Below, piece by piece: positions 21,801 through 34,575 of a DNA stretch of 64,000 nucleotides (positions within the stretch are counted from its first letter, which is position 1; every line of letters starts with the position of its first letter). Source of the DNA: Lineus longissimus (lineage: Eukaryota; Nemertea; Pilidiophora; Heteronemertea; Lineidae). The position numbers and the translations under genes are program-made. The DNA lies in NCBI RefSeq assembly GCF_910592395.1, contig NC_088309.1, positions 25,174,599 through 25,238,598 of the forward strand, read 5' to 3'. The notes under the pieces were generated by a model. It made no database searches, was not told the origin of the DNA, and saw only the letters and a program-made list of their open reading frames with translations.

Positions 21801-24639
21801 TACACATGTTCTCAGCCAATCAGAATCCGATAAATCTGTGTCGTCATCGGGGCGTCATCATGAAACTTTGTAGTAGAACTTGCCATTATATCAATATTTC
21901 TGTAAAATGATGCTTCAAAAAACGCTGTTCTCAGATCTCCAGCTGTTCTTTCATGTGACATGCCTGATGGGCCTGGTGATGAAATATATGTATATGTAAG
22001 ACCATAATGTTATCCTGCCTACACTACACATTCTGTTGTTAGAGCTTTTCAATATATTGAAGGATAGATGAGGAATAAGCTTCCAATTTTGGCTGATGTA
22101 CTTGCCTCTCTTAGACCTTCTGATTGAATGAATAATCTTGTCTTGTCTTACCTCCGCTTCCTGGTTCTTTTCGTACAGAACCACAGAGTCCGTCCCCATG
22201 TCACTATCCTCGCGTTTTAACAGGGGCAGAATCAGTTTGGCGAGAGGATGATCGGGCACTTCTAATTTGTTCATTTTAGCAGCATCCCTGAGAATTTCTT
22301 CAGCTTCCTCTATTCTGTTATTTGCGACAAGCCATGGTATAGATTCTGGGAGTAGCCTGTAATGATGTAATGAAGGTAAGGGGTTATCAACATAACATCA
22401 GGAATAAACCATGAAATGTCATTCTTTTTCTTATTCCCCCAATCGAGCGAGTACATGTAGGCCTATGTGATAATATTGCACTACTCGTACATTTAAATGT
22501 ATTTAGTTGTTAGCCGCAAAACTGGAGAAGCAATTTTCTGATCTGAGAGTGTGATATTCTTAAATCTTCTCTTCTGCAAGATATTTTGATGGATTTTCAA
22601 GTTTACTATACGTGTTTATAAATGTTCTTACCATATTCCCACTAACGAAAACAAAGGAATAAGCGAAAGTGCCAGAACCAAATGCCTCCAATTTGGCAAT
22701 GCGTAGGCTAGTCCACCCAGCATCAACAGGTAGACAACCCACCAGAAGTAGATGAACTGTCCAGCGAAGGTCCGCTGTTTTGCTGCGAATACTTCACACG
22801 AAGCGATGATGCCAGTTAGAATTGCACCCTGCATGGATATGAAAATATTTAAGAACATGTATAGCATTAAAAATACACAATACGAGCACCAACCATGCAT
22901 GTAGTAACAACTATGTTTTAGGTCGCACTCAGCAACGTTAAATGCAGAGAGAAGTCGTTTGAGGGAAACAATTGCCCAAATTTGCTGCAGCCCCCGTTCG
23001 GGTGTCAACAGATAAAGGGAGCAGAAAATATGCTCTCTGAAGTTTCAGTTTCACTGTTTGTTGGTGGAGGTATACCAAGTTCTGTTTCTCAACAGAAGAA
23101 AATTCTAAATCTATCGGATTCCGAGAACTACTGTAGTCTCAACTATCAGTGTGAAATCATTAAAAGCGACACCTACCGGTGCAACAACCCCGGAAAGAGT
23201 CCTCAGGACAACGAATGCTGCGTAGTTGGGAACCAGGGCCGAAGCAGTAGAGATGATGGCGGTAAGGACCTGAGCGCCCAGATGGACGGTCTTTCTACCG
23301 AACATGTCCGAGAGAGGTGAAATGGCCATGGATCCGACCATAGTGCCGATTGTGTACAAGGTCTGAGAAAGTTCGGCGTAAAAGTTCTGTTCGCACACCA
23401 GATCCCACTGAAACGAAAGGGAGTGTAAACTAAAAGTACTGTCCAGCCGTTTATTGTATCTAAAGTCGTTTACTGGGCCACGGCTGGCAAGAAACTTTTA
23501 ATTACATTTGTACCAACAAACAGCTGGTTTCGAGCGTAGTTTCCCTATGGCGGCAACCGCAGCTGTTAAACTGTGGAGATGACTGCAGCTTCTGGACTAC
23601 GAACGTCTCCTCGTGTTGGACTTTTGCAACCAATTCATTTTATTTCGGGTCAGCAGTATTTACCTCTGTGACTATAGTCTGGCCGAAATTCTTGTCTGGG
23701 TACTCCATACCGTAGATGCATGATGTCTCCTCGCCCGTCGTATTGAAGTAAAGTTTACACTTCCCGACGTTGGAAACTGTGGACGTCAGATTTTCTGGAA
23801 CACGGCAGTGGTGTTCAGGAACGCCTCCTACGAACCAAATGTACGGTAATAAAATAACTTGATAGCAATGCGGTAGAGCCCGTATGACCAAACGTTACGG
23901 ATACTGGTGCTTGCTGAGCTATAAGTCAGTAACAACAGGACGTACAGATCGGCGGACCCTGACCATGCGACGACTGCAGGGGCCAAGAGAGAGCTGAAGA
24001 AAGGTCATCTGCATTATGGCTCTATACTCATCGAGCACCTTTGGGGGTCTTTGCGTAGCACATCGAATATATACTTTTCATAGTCTGTGTAATGTCACAT
24101 GTAGTTCGAGATCTTATCATTATTTTGTTTGCTAAGAGTATCGAAGAGGACCACTTGTCATATTACTTGACATATTGATCTGATTTATCCTATGGTCAGG
24201 TCGGATGTGTTAATTCTTTTCATAATCATGCACTAATCTACATGCAGTCAGTTTAAGCATTATTATTATAAATATTTCGAAAGGTCGTCCGAAAAATTGC
24301 AATTCTTCATCAGACGGAGTCGAGGATGTAACACATGCGTCATCTACATCATCATCATCATTATCAATATCAACCCCAGACGAGTTGCTTACCTCAACAT
24401 TTTCAATGTGTCTAATCTTGAACAAAAAAGGGTAAAATTCAACAAAACGAATACGATTTGGTCAATTTTGAAAATATCCCCACAGATATATGCTTACCGT
24501 AAAAAGTCACGCCAATGAAATGAAAAACATATACCGCTTGGCTGAACAGAGACCACAGCGTGTGCCTGTACAGCTGCCATTTCCCGTACGTCCCAAGCTC
24601 TTGCAGGGCATTTTCGACAGCATTCGCACCTCCTTCCAT
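18848..24639 (-). CDS. SLC22-type organic cation/anion transporter A
   Basis: Major facilitator superfamily transporter of the plasma membrane, predicted to have 12 membrane segments and carry small organic ions. Eleven coding exons: 24639-24498, 23827-23664, 23407-23177, 22828-22632, 22356-22152, 21635-21439, 20947-20813, 20674-20589, 20173-20053, 19542-19470 and 19069-18848. They give 590 residues with all phases consistent. Visible marks are the N-terminal ALQELGTYGKWQLY, a large first outer loop with GVPEHHCRVPEN and glycosylation sites NLT and NTT, WDLVCEQNFYAEL, the MFS motif SPLSDMFGRKTVH, GQFIYFWWVV, PESIPWLVANN, a charged inner loop, FANGLVYYGMALSS, LELFPTNAR and FLTETVNKPLPE. The substrate cannot be told from sequence. 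A likely 5' UTR acceptor (atccccag) lies just before the ATG. A downstream tandem paralogue lies at 26265-33080. Confidence 0.95.
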
Positions 24640-24939
24640 TTTCTGGGGATCAGAAGAGTGCCAGTTCAACACTTAGCCCAGTTTACAAGACTGTTTGATT
24701 ATATCGAATCGATATCCCGCACATGGCATTACATGAGACCCGCAGTGGCCTAAAAATTTAGGAATTAACCGAATATCTTTCAATGACGTAACCCGATCGG
24801 AGAATAGTTTCATTGTACTGTCATGGGTGGTGAGACCCATGTTGGCGACATCGTGAATCTTCATCTTGCCTTTAGACTCCTGGCTGTTGACTAAATAGAG
24901 ACCAAGCCGTGTGAGTACACAATTGCAAGGCCATCTTAC

Positions 24940-24990
24940 GTACCTCCCCAGCTTCTGGAAGGCTTCCTTTACAACAACGTATTTGTCCAT
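24940..24990 (-). pseudogene. Degenerate SLC22 first exon upstream of gene A
   Basis: ATG at 24990 opens MDKYVVVKEAFQKLGRY followed by VRWP, which aligns with the N-termini of the SLC22 first exons (ALQELGTYGKWQ, LMKLGRFGRWQ, ALVQLGSYGVWQ). The following segment-1 sequence is not recognisable. A GTAAGA at the Tyr codon would give phase 0, whereas exon 2 needs phase 1. It is best read as a decayed or shifted alternative first exon. Confidence 0.5.
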
Positions 24991-24999
24991 TTCACTACC

Positions 25000-26264
25000 T
25001 TTTGTATTTACTGCAAAGCATTTTTACAATCTACGTCAGTTGTTTCCCTGTTATCGGCCTGTGTGATCATGTAATTTCTTCGATAACCTCTTATTATGTC
25101 CTTGGCCAATAGCATTAAGATTGTCTTTATAGTGATTAGAAGGAGTAACTCCCGTTTCCTCCCCAAATGAACTATAGACTTTGATATTGATTTTGGATGC
25201 GCGGTTAAGCACCAAGCGAGCGATAACGTCCCTGCACCCTGTGACGGAGCACGACATGATGATTTGTGGCTGAACTGCGACGGCCTTGGTTAAACAATTC
25301 AACAAATTGGCCAATTGGATGTAGCTCCGCCGCCGGTCGCAGTGACTTAAATCGCTCGTTTGCGCGGCGCTTTGGAAATGAATTGAAATGTAGGAGGAGA
25401 AATGCCGTAACCGAAATGAAATTTATTGTTTAACAATCAATTGTCGTTTTTAATCACAGGTGCGTGGAAGCCTTTCGGAAAACGTTCAGGAAACTTTCAT
25501 CGAGTCCAGCAAATGGGACAGTCTGCACCAAAACATCTGAACGGCCATAGGGAGTGTTTTTCGTTTGATTATTTAATCTCAACTGGAACGCTACCTACCG
25601 GTGAAATTGTAGACGATATCCTGGAAACAGTCCGTCGCCATTGAAAATGTGCACCACAATGTGTACACGTAAAGTTGCCATCGACCATATCCACCCAAAC
25701 GGCCGAGAACCTTGTCCAAGTCCTCCATTTCGCTCAAAACATTTGACAACTTTTACCTGTCTGTATTTGTTGCATTTAAAAAAAATTCCTACTTTTAAAA
25801 CTTTTATAACTCAACTTTTTATCATTTCGCCTATGGTGTCCTTTCGATCATTGCATGCTGGCCTTATAAGTGATCACAACAATGATGGTCTATGGCCTAT
25901 ATAGAATCACAAAAAATTATGCACCCAATCATCAATCAATCATGTTGTTGGCTATTAAAACCACATGAGACATGATCAAGCATGATTCAATTCATGACCT
26001 AAGGTCAGAGTATGACCCCATCTCCTTAAACAAACCGAACATGTAGTCCAACACCCTTTACTCTGGAGAATACTTGGCCAGCTCTTGGCACTCCTTCAGC
26101 ACCTTGTATCTTCGGTTCATTTTAAACATCGGGCATAACTGCTTTTTAAAGGAACTATGTTTTGACCCCTCTTTCAACTCTCCTAATCTGCCACGAGAAA
26201 CAAGAAAGGACATCATCGATGGGTACGGATTTCGTGAGAACAGGATTGTCTAAATGCTTGAGCA
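25000..26264. other. Spacer between the two SLC22 genes, no gene seen
   Basis: Apart from the degenerate exon just 3', I see no recognisable coding sequence. The open frame at 25426-25644 on the plus strand has no family signature. Confidence 0.5.
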
Positions 26265-29200
26265 TTAAACAGAAAAATGAACAGTCTCTTCATCAGAACT
26301 CTCCTCGCTTTTCTCAAGAGCAGCAGCCTTCGGCTTCATACACGGACAGAATCGCTGTTCTTTTTGCCAGACTTCGATCTCTCCCGCTGTTTCTGGCAAT
26401 GGCCTATTGACCGACTCGGGGAGGAGGAGCGTCAGGATTCCCACGACGATGCTCAGGATGCCAAAGAGCAGTCCTGGGAGCCACGATATTGTCCGCATCT
26501 AGAAAGAATGGTTTGTCGATTAGACGGGTATGTGACGGAAACTTCTACACTCCGGATGCAGTGGACCGGCCTTGTTCTGTCACCCGTTACATCGAGGAAA
26601 GATTATCAGGATGATGAAATGGACTGTATTGCCCAGCACACCCATTAACTATTATCTAAAACATATTTTGAAAATTGTTTCAGTTGTGATCCAAGGTTCT
26701 GTCGTTCCTCGAGTGCAGTCCTCACAAACGACCAGAGTAGATACTATCGCTGAGCAATGTGGAAACTACAGAGCCATGAAATAAAGAAATTAAATATCTT
26801 GTAAATGTAATCATCTCACCCTTTTTACTAGCCAAATGACCTGATGACAAAGCTATTCAATCATGTACCAGTATGGATTACTTACCAGAAGTGTTGAAAA
26901 CGGTGCGAGAGCTCCTGACACACGAGCAGCAAACGACGTAATTCCGAGCGCTGAATTTCTGCAAAGAATCAATCGGTTAAAGTCACCAAAACCAAGTATA
27001 GGTCAGTACAAGATCTATAAATCCTATGGTTGTCTTGGAATATCGTATCAATATCATGCCCAATGATGACTATCGCACCCGACGCTAACCTTTGATGATT
27101 GCTAGCCGGATCTCGCAGCAGTCGAGTAAACCATAAAATGATGCCATGAACTAAGTGTGTGATGGGGTTTCTCGTCACATGTTGCGCTATAAAACTGAAC
27201 CAAACTTTTCAGCGTGTTTTTTTGTTATCATAGAAAAATCCAATCTATCTGGTCAGGGGTACAATCTGCAGTTTACTAAAACTGCCATCTGTACTCTTGG
27301 AAACTCATCGGGAAGCTGGTTAACTGATAAGGTATATGTCTTACCGTGCATTTGTAGGGAACAGCTCAAGTGTATACATTATAAGTGAATTGAAGGTGAA
27401 TGTACTCGCAAAGCGTCCAATTAAACTCAACACCATCACCACTGGCCAAAGTTCTGAAAGCAGAAACAGAGTTAGCCAAGTTACTCTTTCTCAAACAAAA
27501 TTGACCGGAAGTCATAGCACATGCAACTAGGCCTATTGTCTTGTGATTGGTTCAATTCCATTGGCTGTACCGGTGAAAGAGTTGGCGAATGAGACATGGA
27601 ACCTTACAAAATGCACGAAGAAAGTGAAGACTATTTGGTGCGTTATGAAACAAACTCTAAGAGCTCGTGGCTTGCAAGGGAGTAGTCAATTATATATTAT
27701 GTACCTGTTTTCTCTGGAACAAATACTATGACTCCAAGAGAAATGCCGGTAATTATGTGAAAGATGCAGATTGGTAAACGTCTACCATGTCTGAAAAATA
27801 CAACAATATCTAATGCATAAGACAGTTATTCTTTTCGATAATCTGAAAATAGGAAATATATGTCGGAGTGACAAGTTTCCACTGAATCGATCCGCCCACA
27901 GACGATTGCTTGTGCCTCGCTCGGAAAAACAGTCGAAAACTCATAATAGTTTCGAAGATTTGTAATTTTCCTATTCTATGTGGTGTTGTAAATTCGTACT
28001 ACCATATCCACACAGTAAAAGTTGACCAGACACGTCAGTTTGGTATTGGGATATGTATTTTTCCTGAAATCGACTGTACAACAAAAATAGTTTCGCTGAC
28101 CTCTTGAGTACGTAGATACATAAGAATACTGCAGGAAGCTCCACCAACGACTGCAGGAAGAAATTGAGGAACCTTTCCCCAGCTAGCGAGGCTGATGAGA
28201 GGGCAAGGCCACCGTAAACAAGACTATTGACAAACCTGCAAGCATGATTTAAATGAATGTTAAAGATGCAGGAAAATTCGTACATAGTATATATGAGACA
28301 TTTCATACGATTACAAGGCATTTCAATTCAAAAACAGGAAATACGTTAGAATATGAATGGCGGTACGGTTAAAAACTGAACAGCGAAGAGCCCCCGACAT
28401 TTTGTGAAAATTTGGTCAGTAACAAATCGGGCAATTCCAGGTCTGGTGTGAATACCAAAGGGATAGGCATAACCACAGCCTCATTGTGGCTATTGCCCAT
28501 TTTCTCGAATTGTCTTGTACTAGCACCTTCAATTTTGATATAAAATAACTTACCAAAGGGCCAGTAGTACCATCAGATTCTTCAGAACTACCTTATGTTT
28601 GAGAGCAATGATAATGTTATCGCCCTTAAACTCTTGCTTGTCCTCCACTTTTTTGTTGTGTTTCCCTCCGATTGTCTTTTGTATTTTCGCTTTACCATTT
28701 TGCTTCGATTTCCCAATATCGTCCTTGTCGAAATCAAGCGCGGCAGACGGTAGTGGCTGCATCCCAAGGTCGTCGTCAATGTCAAGTATACCACGCGGTG
28801 TGTCACGTGTTGAGGCGTCAGCTCCGTTTGCATCTGCTTTCAGTAGATCGTCATCAGTGATTTCAAACGGGTGTTCAGGGAGGCTGACTTTATTTATTTT
28901 TGCAGCCTTGTGGATTATCTTCTCGGCTTTCCTTATCTTGTTGTTGGCAACTAACCACGGGATGGATTCTGGACATAACCTACAAACAAGTTTGAGTTAG
29001 ACCAAAGTGGCATGAATGGCTAATCGAAATTAGCCGTGTCAGATTCAACTTCCACTTCCAGTGTAGAGGTGTTATCTTCCAAGTGAAAAATGACTCAATT
29101 TTCTCCTTGGAAAATGCCGACGGTAATTCGTCTTTATCTTCATCGCCATGTATATCAATTCTTCAACCACGAGAAGAACAACTTCTCACAACATTACACG

Positions 29201-32200
29201 GGGACACCGGTTACTACTGTTTTCTTCTTTGGATTGGGAATTCGATGTGATGCGATTGATGTGACGTGATGCTACGATATTGTCTTAGTGATTGTGCCTG
29301 CTGCGTGCGGTGAAACAATCTTAAAAGTATGTCATGCTCTCTTACCAGTATCCAGACAATGCTACCAGCGGCAGCAATGACACAGTCAACTGTAGGTGAC
29401 GCCACTCACGAATGGCATAGGCAAGCCCTCCCAGGATCATGAGCGCCACCACCCACCAGAAGTAAATGAACTGACCGGCAAAGGTGCGTTGTCCGGCGGG
29501 GAAGACTTCACATGATGCTATAATTCCTGTCAGGCCGATTCCCTGCGAAAGATAATGCAATCATACGAATAACACGAACTCGAAAGAATGCTAGTGGGAT
29601 CGAAGGACTTTAGTCAGGGATGTTTTGTGCCAAAGCTCTGGAATAAGTCCTTATATGGTCGGGGTGAAGGGATCTTGGAACAAGAAGCAAAGTCCGAGGA
29701 TTAATATGTTATAAAATCGAAATCCATGGGCGACGTTGAGATTCCCAAAGGGGCTGTCATTTCCCAATAATACAAGGGCGAGTTCGCACCCCCAACCTTC
29801 TGTTATTTACTGTACATGTACTTTACAAGTACAAGCGTAGAATGCTTACTGGTATTAAAACTCCACACAATGTTCTCATGGCGATGAACGCTGGGTAGCT
29901 GGTAACCGCTGCGGTTGAAGATGATATCACGGCCAGGAAGAAGTGCGAGATGAGGTGAACTGGTTTCCTTCCAAATTTGTCCGATAATGGCGAAATGAGA
30001 CCACTCCCCACCATCGTTCCGACGACGAACAGGGTCTGTGTCAGCTCTGCATAGAAGTTTCTTTCACACACCAGATCCCACTGAAAGGGAGAAGGAATCA
30101 AGGAATCATATTAAGATGTCGGATCCTGGTGGATGAACACGCCGACTTATCGGCGGTGAATATCAGTCCTAGGATGGACATACGCACAACGACGGTGGAT
30201 CGGCATGGTGGATCAATGGATGTTCATGAAACTATAGACTGATGGATGTTCATGAAAACACTCTGCCAGTCAGTTTGAAGGATTCAAAACATCTTGCCAT
30301 TCGTTGAAAGCTTGTTATACGCTGCCAACGTATCCTCTTTGGTCAAATTACATCTAAAACGGTCAATTCCCTACCTCACTGACTATAGTATTGCCGAATT
30401 CTTTATCCGGGTATTCCCAGCCATATGTACACGATGTGGTCTCATTTGTGACATTGAAGTAGAGCTGACAATGGCCCACCCTCGTAGCCGTGACATTTTC
30501 TGGGATGCGGCATCGATGCTCCGGAACACCACCTATAAAAGTCAACAAGAATCCTCTATTTCACATTTGGGTTAATTTCATGGAATCTAGTTCATCGTGT
30601 TCGGGTATCTAGTCTATAGACTAACGTGGAATAAGCAATGGGTTAAATATTTATTTTCTGGGATATAACATAACGTATAGTAAATGTGTACAGCCTACTA
30701 AATTTGCTATTAACTTAACTCAACGCTAAAGAAATTCGACTCCGCGGACCAAATGTGGGAAATATCTGTTTTGAGGACTGAAAATAAATTATCAACGGGT
30801 TCAGTTCTCCATACACGTTCCCTTCCATTTGCTCATCTTGTTGAAAGTTCTCTCTAACAGGGGCAACTCTCTGTCGTTGTAAATCTGGATGTACGTTATA
30901 CAAACATCGTCGGTCTAAATGTCAGTTAGGTTAAATATTTAGTAATCGTACGGTACTTAAAACTATCCTGATAGGCAACTTCATATAGATGATGTCAATT
31001 GTCTTTTATTTGAGTGACAGATTAACGTCAGTTTATATACAATCATGTACATTCAATAGCAAAGTGAAAATTCATTGGTCCACCTAGAGTTATGAGATTT
31101 TGTTTAATTGCATATTTCATTTTTAGGTCGATTGTCAATATACATGTATAGTGGAACCCCGGTCGGCGACCACCCCGCTATGACGACCAAGAATCGCCGG
31201 TCCCAAATGGGCTTTTTTTCATCATTCAGTCCTGTCAGTGTTAGACATGCTGGGTACCGACAGCAAAAACTGATGTCATTTGCATTAAGTCAGGCAGCGT
31301 TTATCACCGAACACATTGGAGCATTCTAAAATGTGGAATGATGAGAACTGAAAAAGACGAATGCTGCCATGATTTCTGTTAAGAAATTGATTGCGCCGAT
31401 TTGCCCTCATCAGACCAGAGTTTATCCCGGTTTCTGTAGCACTAAGCGAGTACCTCAACTCCTTGGAACGATGCTGACCCATCGCGGCTAGTGAAGGGAT
31501 GTGAAAAGTGGGAACAAAAAAGAAGATTTACGTGTAATAATCGGAAACAATGTACAATGTATTGCCACGTATACTGGTCAACAATACACGTACTACGACA
31601 ATCATCATCATCATCATCATCATCACCATCATCATTAGCGGCGTCGTACATGTAATCCTATTGGATTTTTGCCAGAGGTATTGAGTCCAATATAGGCTAC
31701 CGTCCGACTGTGTGGGATAGTTGATGACGGCTTATGTATTAAATGACCAAACTGGGTAATTTTGTATACATATTAAAAAGAAGAAAACTTACCATGAAAG
31801 ACTATTGCCATGTATTGGAAGGCAAACATTACCATACTGCTTATAGCCCATAAATTGTAGACGATGATCTGCCACCGGCCGAAGCGTCCAAGCTTCATCA
31901 GAGGTACATCCGTATCATGCATGACGGTTTTAGTTAAATCACCGGCGAAAGAAACGGGCAAATTGGAAGATTCACTAAAAGAAGATACCATGAATAGCAA
32001 GAAATCGGTGTTTTTTCTAACTCATCCTCGACCTACCCTAAAAGTCAGGATTTGAACCAGGTTAGGGCCTATCGGTTATGAACGAGACATGATGATATAT
32101 AGCAGTTTAGGGACTGACATTGACCGCGGGGTCAAGCTGATAGTCAAATTTCAAGTGCGACTAGATCTGTCCACCTGAAATATGATATCCACAAACAGGG

Positions 32201-33080
32201 CCATTTTAGTGTTTTCTGCAATTAGGTGTCGAGTTGGCAATGTATGTCTTCGTCTAGAATATAATCAGACAATCAATTCCAATCATGATATATGACATTC
32301 TTTACAGCAATGACATGTGATGACTGACAGAAGAGCGAATGCCAAATGAGCCATTTAGTCATGTCAATTTGGCAGGTTTATGTGATAGCGACTATGCTTT
32401 CAGTAGATGCCAAAAAGAGGCAGCAAATAGCCGGTAGGTAGCCCAAAATGAACAATAAATGCGCCCTGCAGGGGAGCAAAATAATTGATATTCGAGTCTT
32501 TCATCAGCAAGCATGCAATGATGGCCCGAGTTAGCCATCAGGCAGGGATTCCGGGTTGTTGGTAACCTCGAGGCAGCTTCGATCTTCATGCACCCGCAGA
32601 TTCGAATCCTATTCCGCTGATCCTTAATATTTCTAACAATAGGTTTGGGCAAAAAAGCGCACTGCACATCTGCGAATGTCCCTGTTGATTTTAATGATGA
32701 CTATACCCAATTCGCCTGTCCGGCCATATTGCAGGTGAAATAATCGTTTTGATGATTCCGCAAGATTTCGCTCATTTTTTTTATCCTGTACACAAATGTA
32801 CATGTATTGGATATTTGGCCACGTGTTGGCACAGCTAGATCTGAATCCTTAACCGATTGGTTTTACACCGAAGACCCCACCAAGCAGGGCGTTCCTCATT
32901 GAAACAAATATTGCATATACACTTACCAAGAAACACCGGTACTATTATCAGATTCGTAACAATCGATGTTTCCGTGCTCACGCACCACAGAGTGTACACC
33001 ACCCACTGCCAGACACCGTAACTCCCAAGCTGGACAAGGGCTGAGTCCACCCTATTTTGGGAAGGATCCATATCAGCCAT
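26265..33080 (-). CDS. SLC22-type organic cation/anion transporter B
   Basis: Tandem paralogue of gene A. Coding exons: first exon 33080-32927 or 31991-31793, then 30532-30375, 30080-29850, 29542-29346, 28979-28554, 28235-28101, 27790-27705, 27453-27345, 26958-26886 and 26498-26265. Phases are consistent and give 600 residues with the distal first exon or 615 with the proximal. Marks are GVPEHRCRIPEN, sites NVT and NET in the outer loop, WDLVCERNFYAEL, SPLSDKFGRKPVH, GQFIYFWWVV, PESIPWLVANN, FVNSLVYGGLALSS, LELFPTNAR and LLPESVNRPLPE. Five exons (231, 197, 135, 86 and 73 nt) are identical in length to those of gene A. The two exons that encode the inner loop in gene A are one 426-nt exon here. 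That loop is longer and richer in Lys, Asp and Gly. The substrate is unknown. Confidence 0.95.
31793..31991 (-). CDS. Alternative proximal first exon of SLC22 gene B
   Basis: ATG at 31991, or a second in-frame ATG at 31922 (MHDTDVPLMKLGRFGRWQ). It encodes the N-terminus and first membrane segment, ending in VFHG with a phase-1 donor (GTAAGT). That is the same phase and the same F-x-G ending as the distal exon (PVFLG) and gene A exon 1 (TFYG). It joins exon 2 in frame. The two first exons would change only the cytosolic N-terminus and segment 1. Confidence 0.8.
32927..33080 (-). CDS. Alternative distal first exon of SLC22 gene B
   Basis: ATG at 33080 (MADMDPSQNRVDSALVQLGS), then YGVWQWVVYTLW and a hydrophobic segment ending PVFLG with a phase-1 GTAAGT donor. 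It joins exon 2 at 30532 in frame. It could instead be the first exon of the main transcript, with the 31.8-kb exon skipped. Confidence 0.8.
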
Positions 33081-33084
33081 CGCT

Positions 33085-34111
33085 CCTTTGTGACGCAACT
33101 GGTGAAATTTTCCCAATCACGTCATTTAGACTTCACCAGGGACAAAAGCAGTGAAACGGTCATCAAATCATCCAGTGATGATTTTCAGAACATAAGTTGC
33201 ATCCAAATCATGCCTTGGGGACTGATGTGTCCCAGTTTCACTTGACACAAAATAACATGTAACAATGTTTAAAATTATCAGATCGTAAATTTAAAATGAA
33301 ATTGGACCATACTAATCATCAATTTTTGACTTATTAGTTTTATGTCATTATATATATCAGGTGGACATTAAAAAATCATCCTCACATTTAAGGATTATCG
33401 ATGCATGGCTGGACGCTGTATAAAGGTTGGCGAGCACCTTCATTAAGACACCATGGTGAAGGATGATATTTTTTATTTATACCAATCTCCCAATCTCTCC
33501 ATAAGAAGACAGACGGCGCTTCCTTCGTCCCTGGAAAACCGAGGCAAGGAGAGACAATGGAACATTGTCTCTCTTGCTGAAAATTTATTGGAAGGAAATC
33601 TTGATCATGACGTTCTTGAGTTTGACCTTTAACTTGATCTGTCTCATGATTTCATGATTTTAAATTCAACAACCATTCATTTGGCGGCCACTATCCCGAC
33701 TGTGGTGTAGCACCCGACTATAACTGGCATGAAAAGGGGATACGCTGGTTATGGATGTCAGATCGTGGTTCCCTGACCTTTGCAAACATTTTCACTGGAC
33801 GTAACCCACGCGGCGACACCAAGGACCGCTGGCTGATCTATTACCACCAAGGAATAGTAATAACCGCGACAACTATATACTAAGAAATAGTAAAAAAAAT
33901 ACCATTTATGTGGTTCTACAGCAGAAGAGGAGTGTTCAACCATAAACACCAGGAATAGTTAACTGTGAAAAATAACTATCAAAAAAGTAAAATAATTACT
34001 ATTTAATTGTAAAAAAAGTTACCACTTATTTGGTTAAATTTCTTAACTACTTTGAAGTAGTGAAAATTACTACTTCTATGTAGGTGCAATATTTATCCAT
34101 TAAATAGTAAC
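33085..34111. other. No gene seen; AT-rich spacer
   Basis: From about 33880 the sequence is rich in tagtaa and ttacta motifs, including ctaagaaatag at 33882. This recurs inverted at the right of the element at 34112-34439 (tatttcttag, 34438-34447), so an older element may have been split by that insertion. Confidence 0.4.
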
Positions 34112-34439
34112 TATTTTACTATTAACACCTTCAGCGCCGAACCACGTAGATCTACGTGGCCCAAATCCCCATCCCCTTTGAGCTGGTTATCGGAGTGAAA
34201 GAACTACGCCATCGCCATGCGTAGTTCTTTCATGTTCTGAACTACGCCATCTTCAGGGCACGGTAGGAACTGAAGACAGTTTGGTCTGTTTGGTCTTTTC
34301 AGTTCCTATCTTACCCTGAAGATGGCGATGGCGTAGTTCTTTCATGAAGTCCATGTGACTTTGATAACCAGCTCAAAGAGGGGGATTAGGGCCACGTAGA
34401 TCTTCGTGGTTCGGCGCTGAAGGTGTTAATAGTAAAATA
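34112..34439. mobile_element. 328-bp foldback MITE-like element
   Basis: Inverted arms start TATTTTACTATTAACACC at 34112 and end with the reverse complement at 34439. They continue through tcagcgccgaaccacg, ccacgtagatctacgtgg and gagctggttat to a loop near 34270-34300. The left arm carries an extra inner hairpin (gaactacgcc...gcgtagttc). It has no coding capacity. It sits about 140 bases upstream of the cupin-like gene start. Confidence 0.75.
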
Positions 34440-34575
34440 TTTCTTAGAGTGCTCTCTCCCAGACTCCGTAAGGATTTTTATTCACTGCCTTGTGCAAGTG
34501 CCTGTGAGGTGTCAAACATACATAAAAGCAGGTAAAGTGAGCAGTCCAAGGACTGGTGCATTTTGATCACACTAG

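Noticed and set aside
31442-31651. Acidic poly-Asp protein on the minus strand
   Set aside because: It is a translation of a (CAT)n microsatellite at about 31600-31625.
32392-32667. 91-residue minus-strand open frame between the two alternative SLC22 first exons
   Set aside because: No SLC22 similarity and no usable splice sites; treated as intron.
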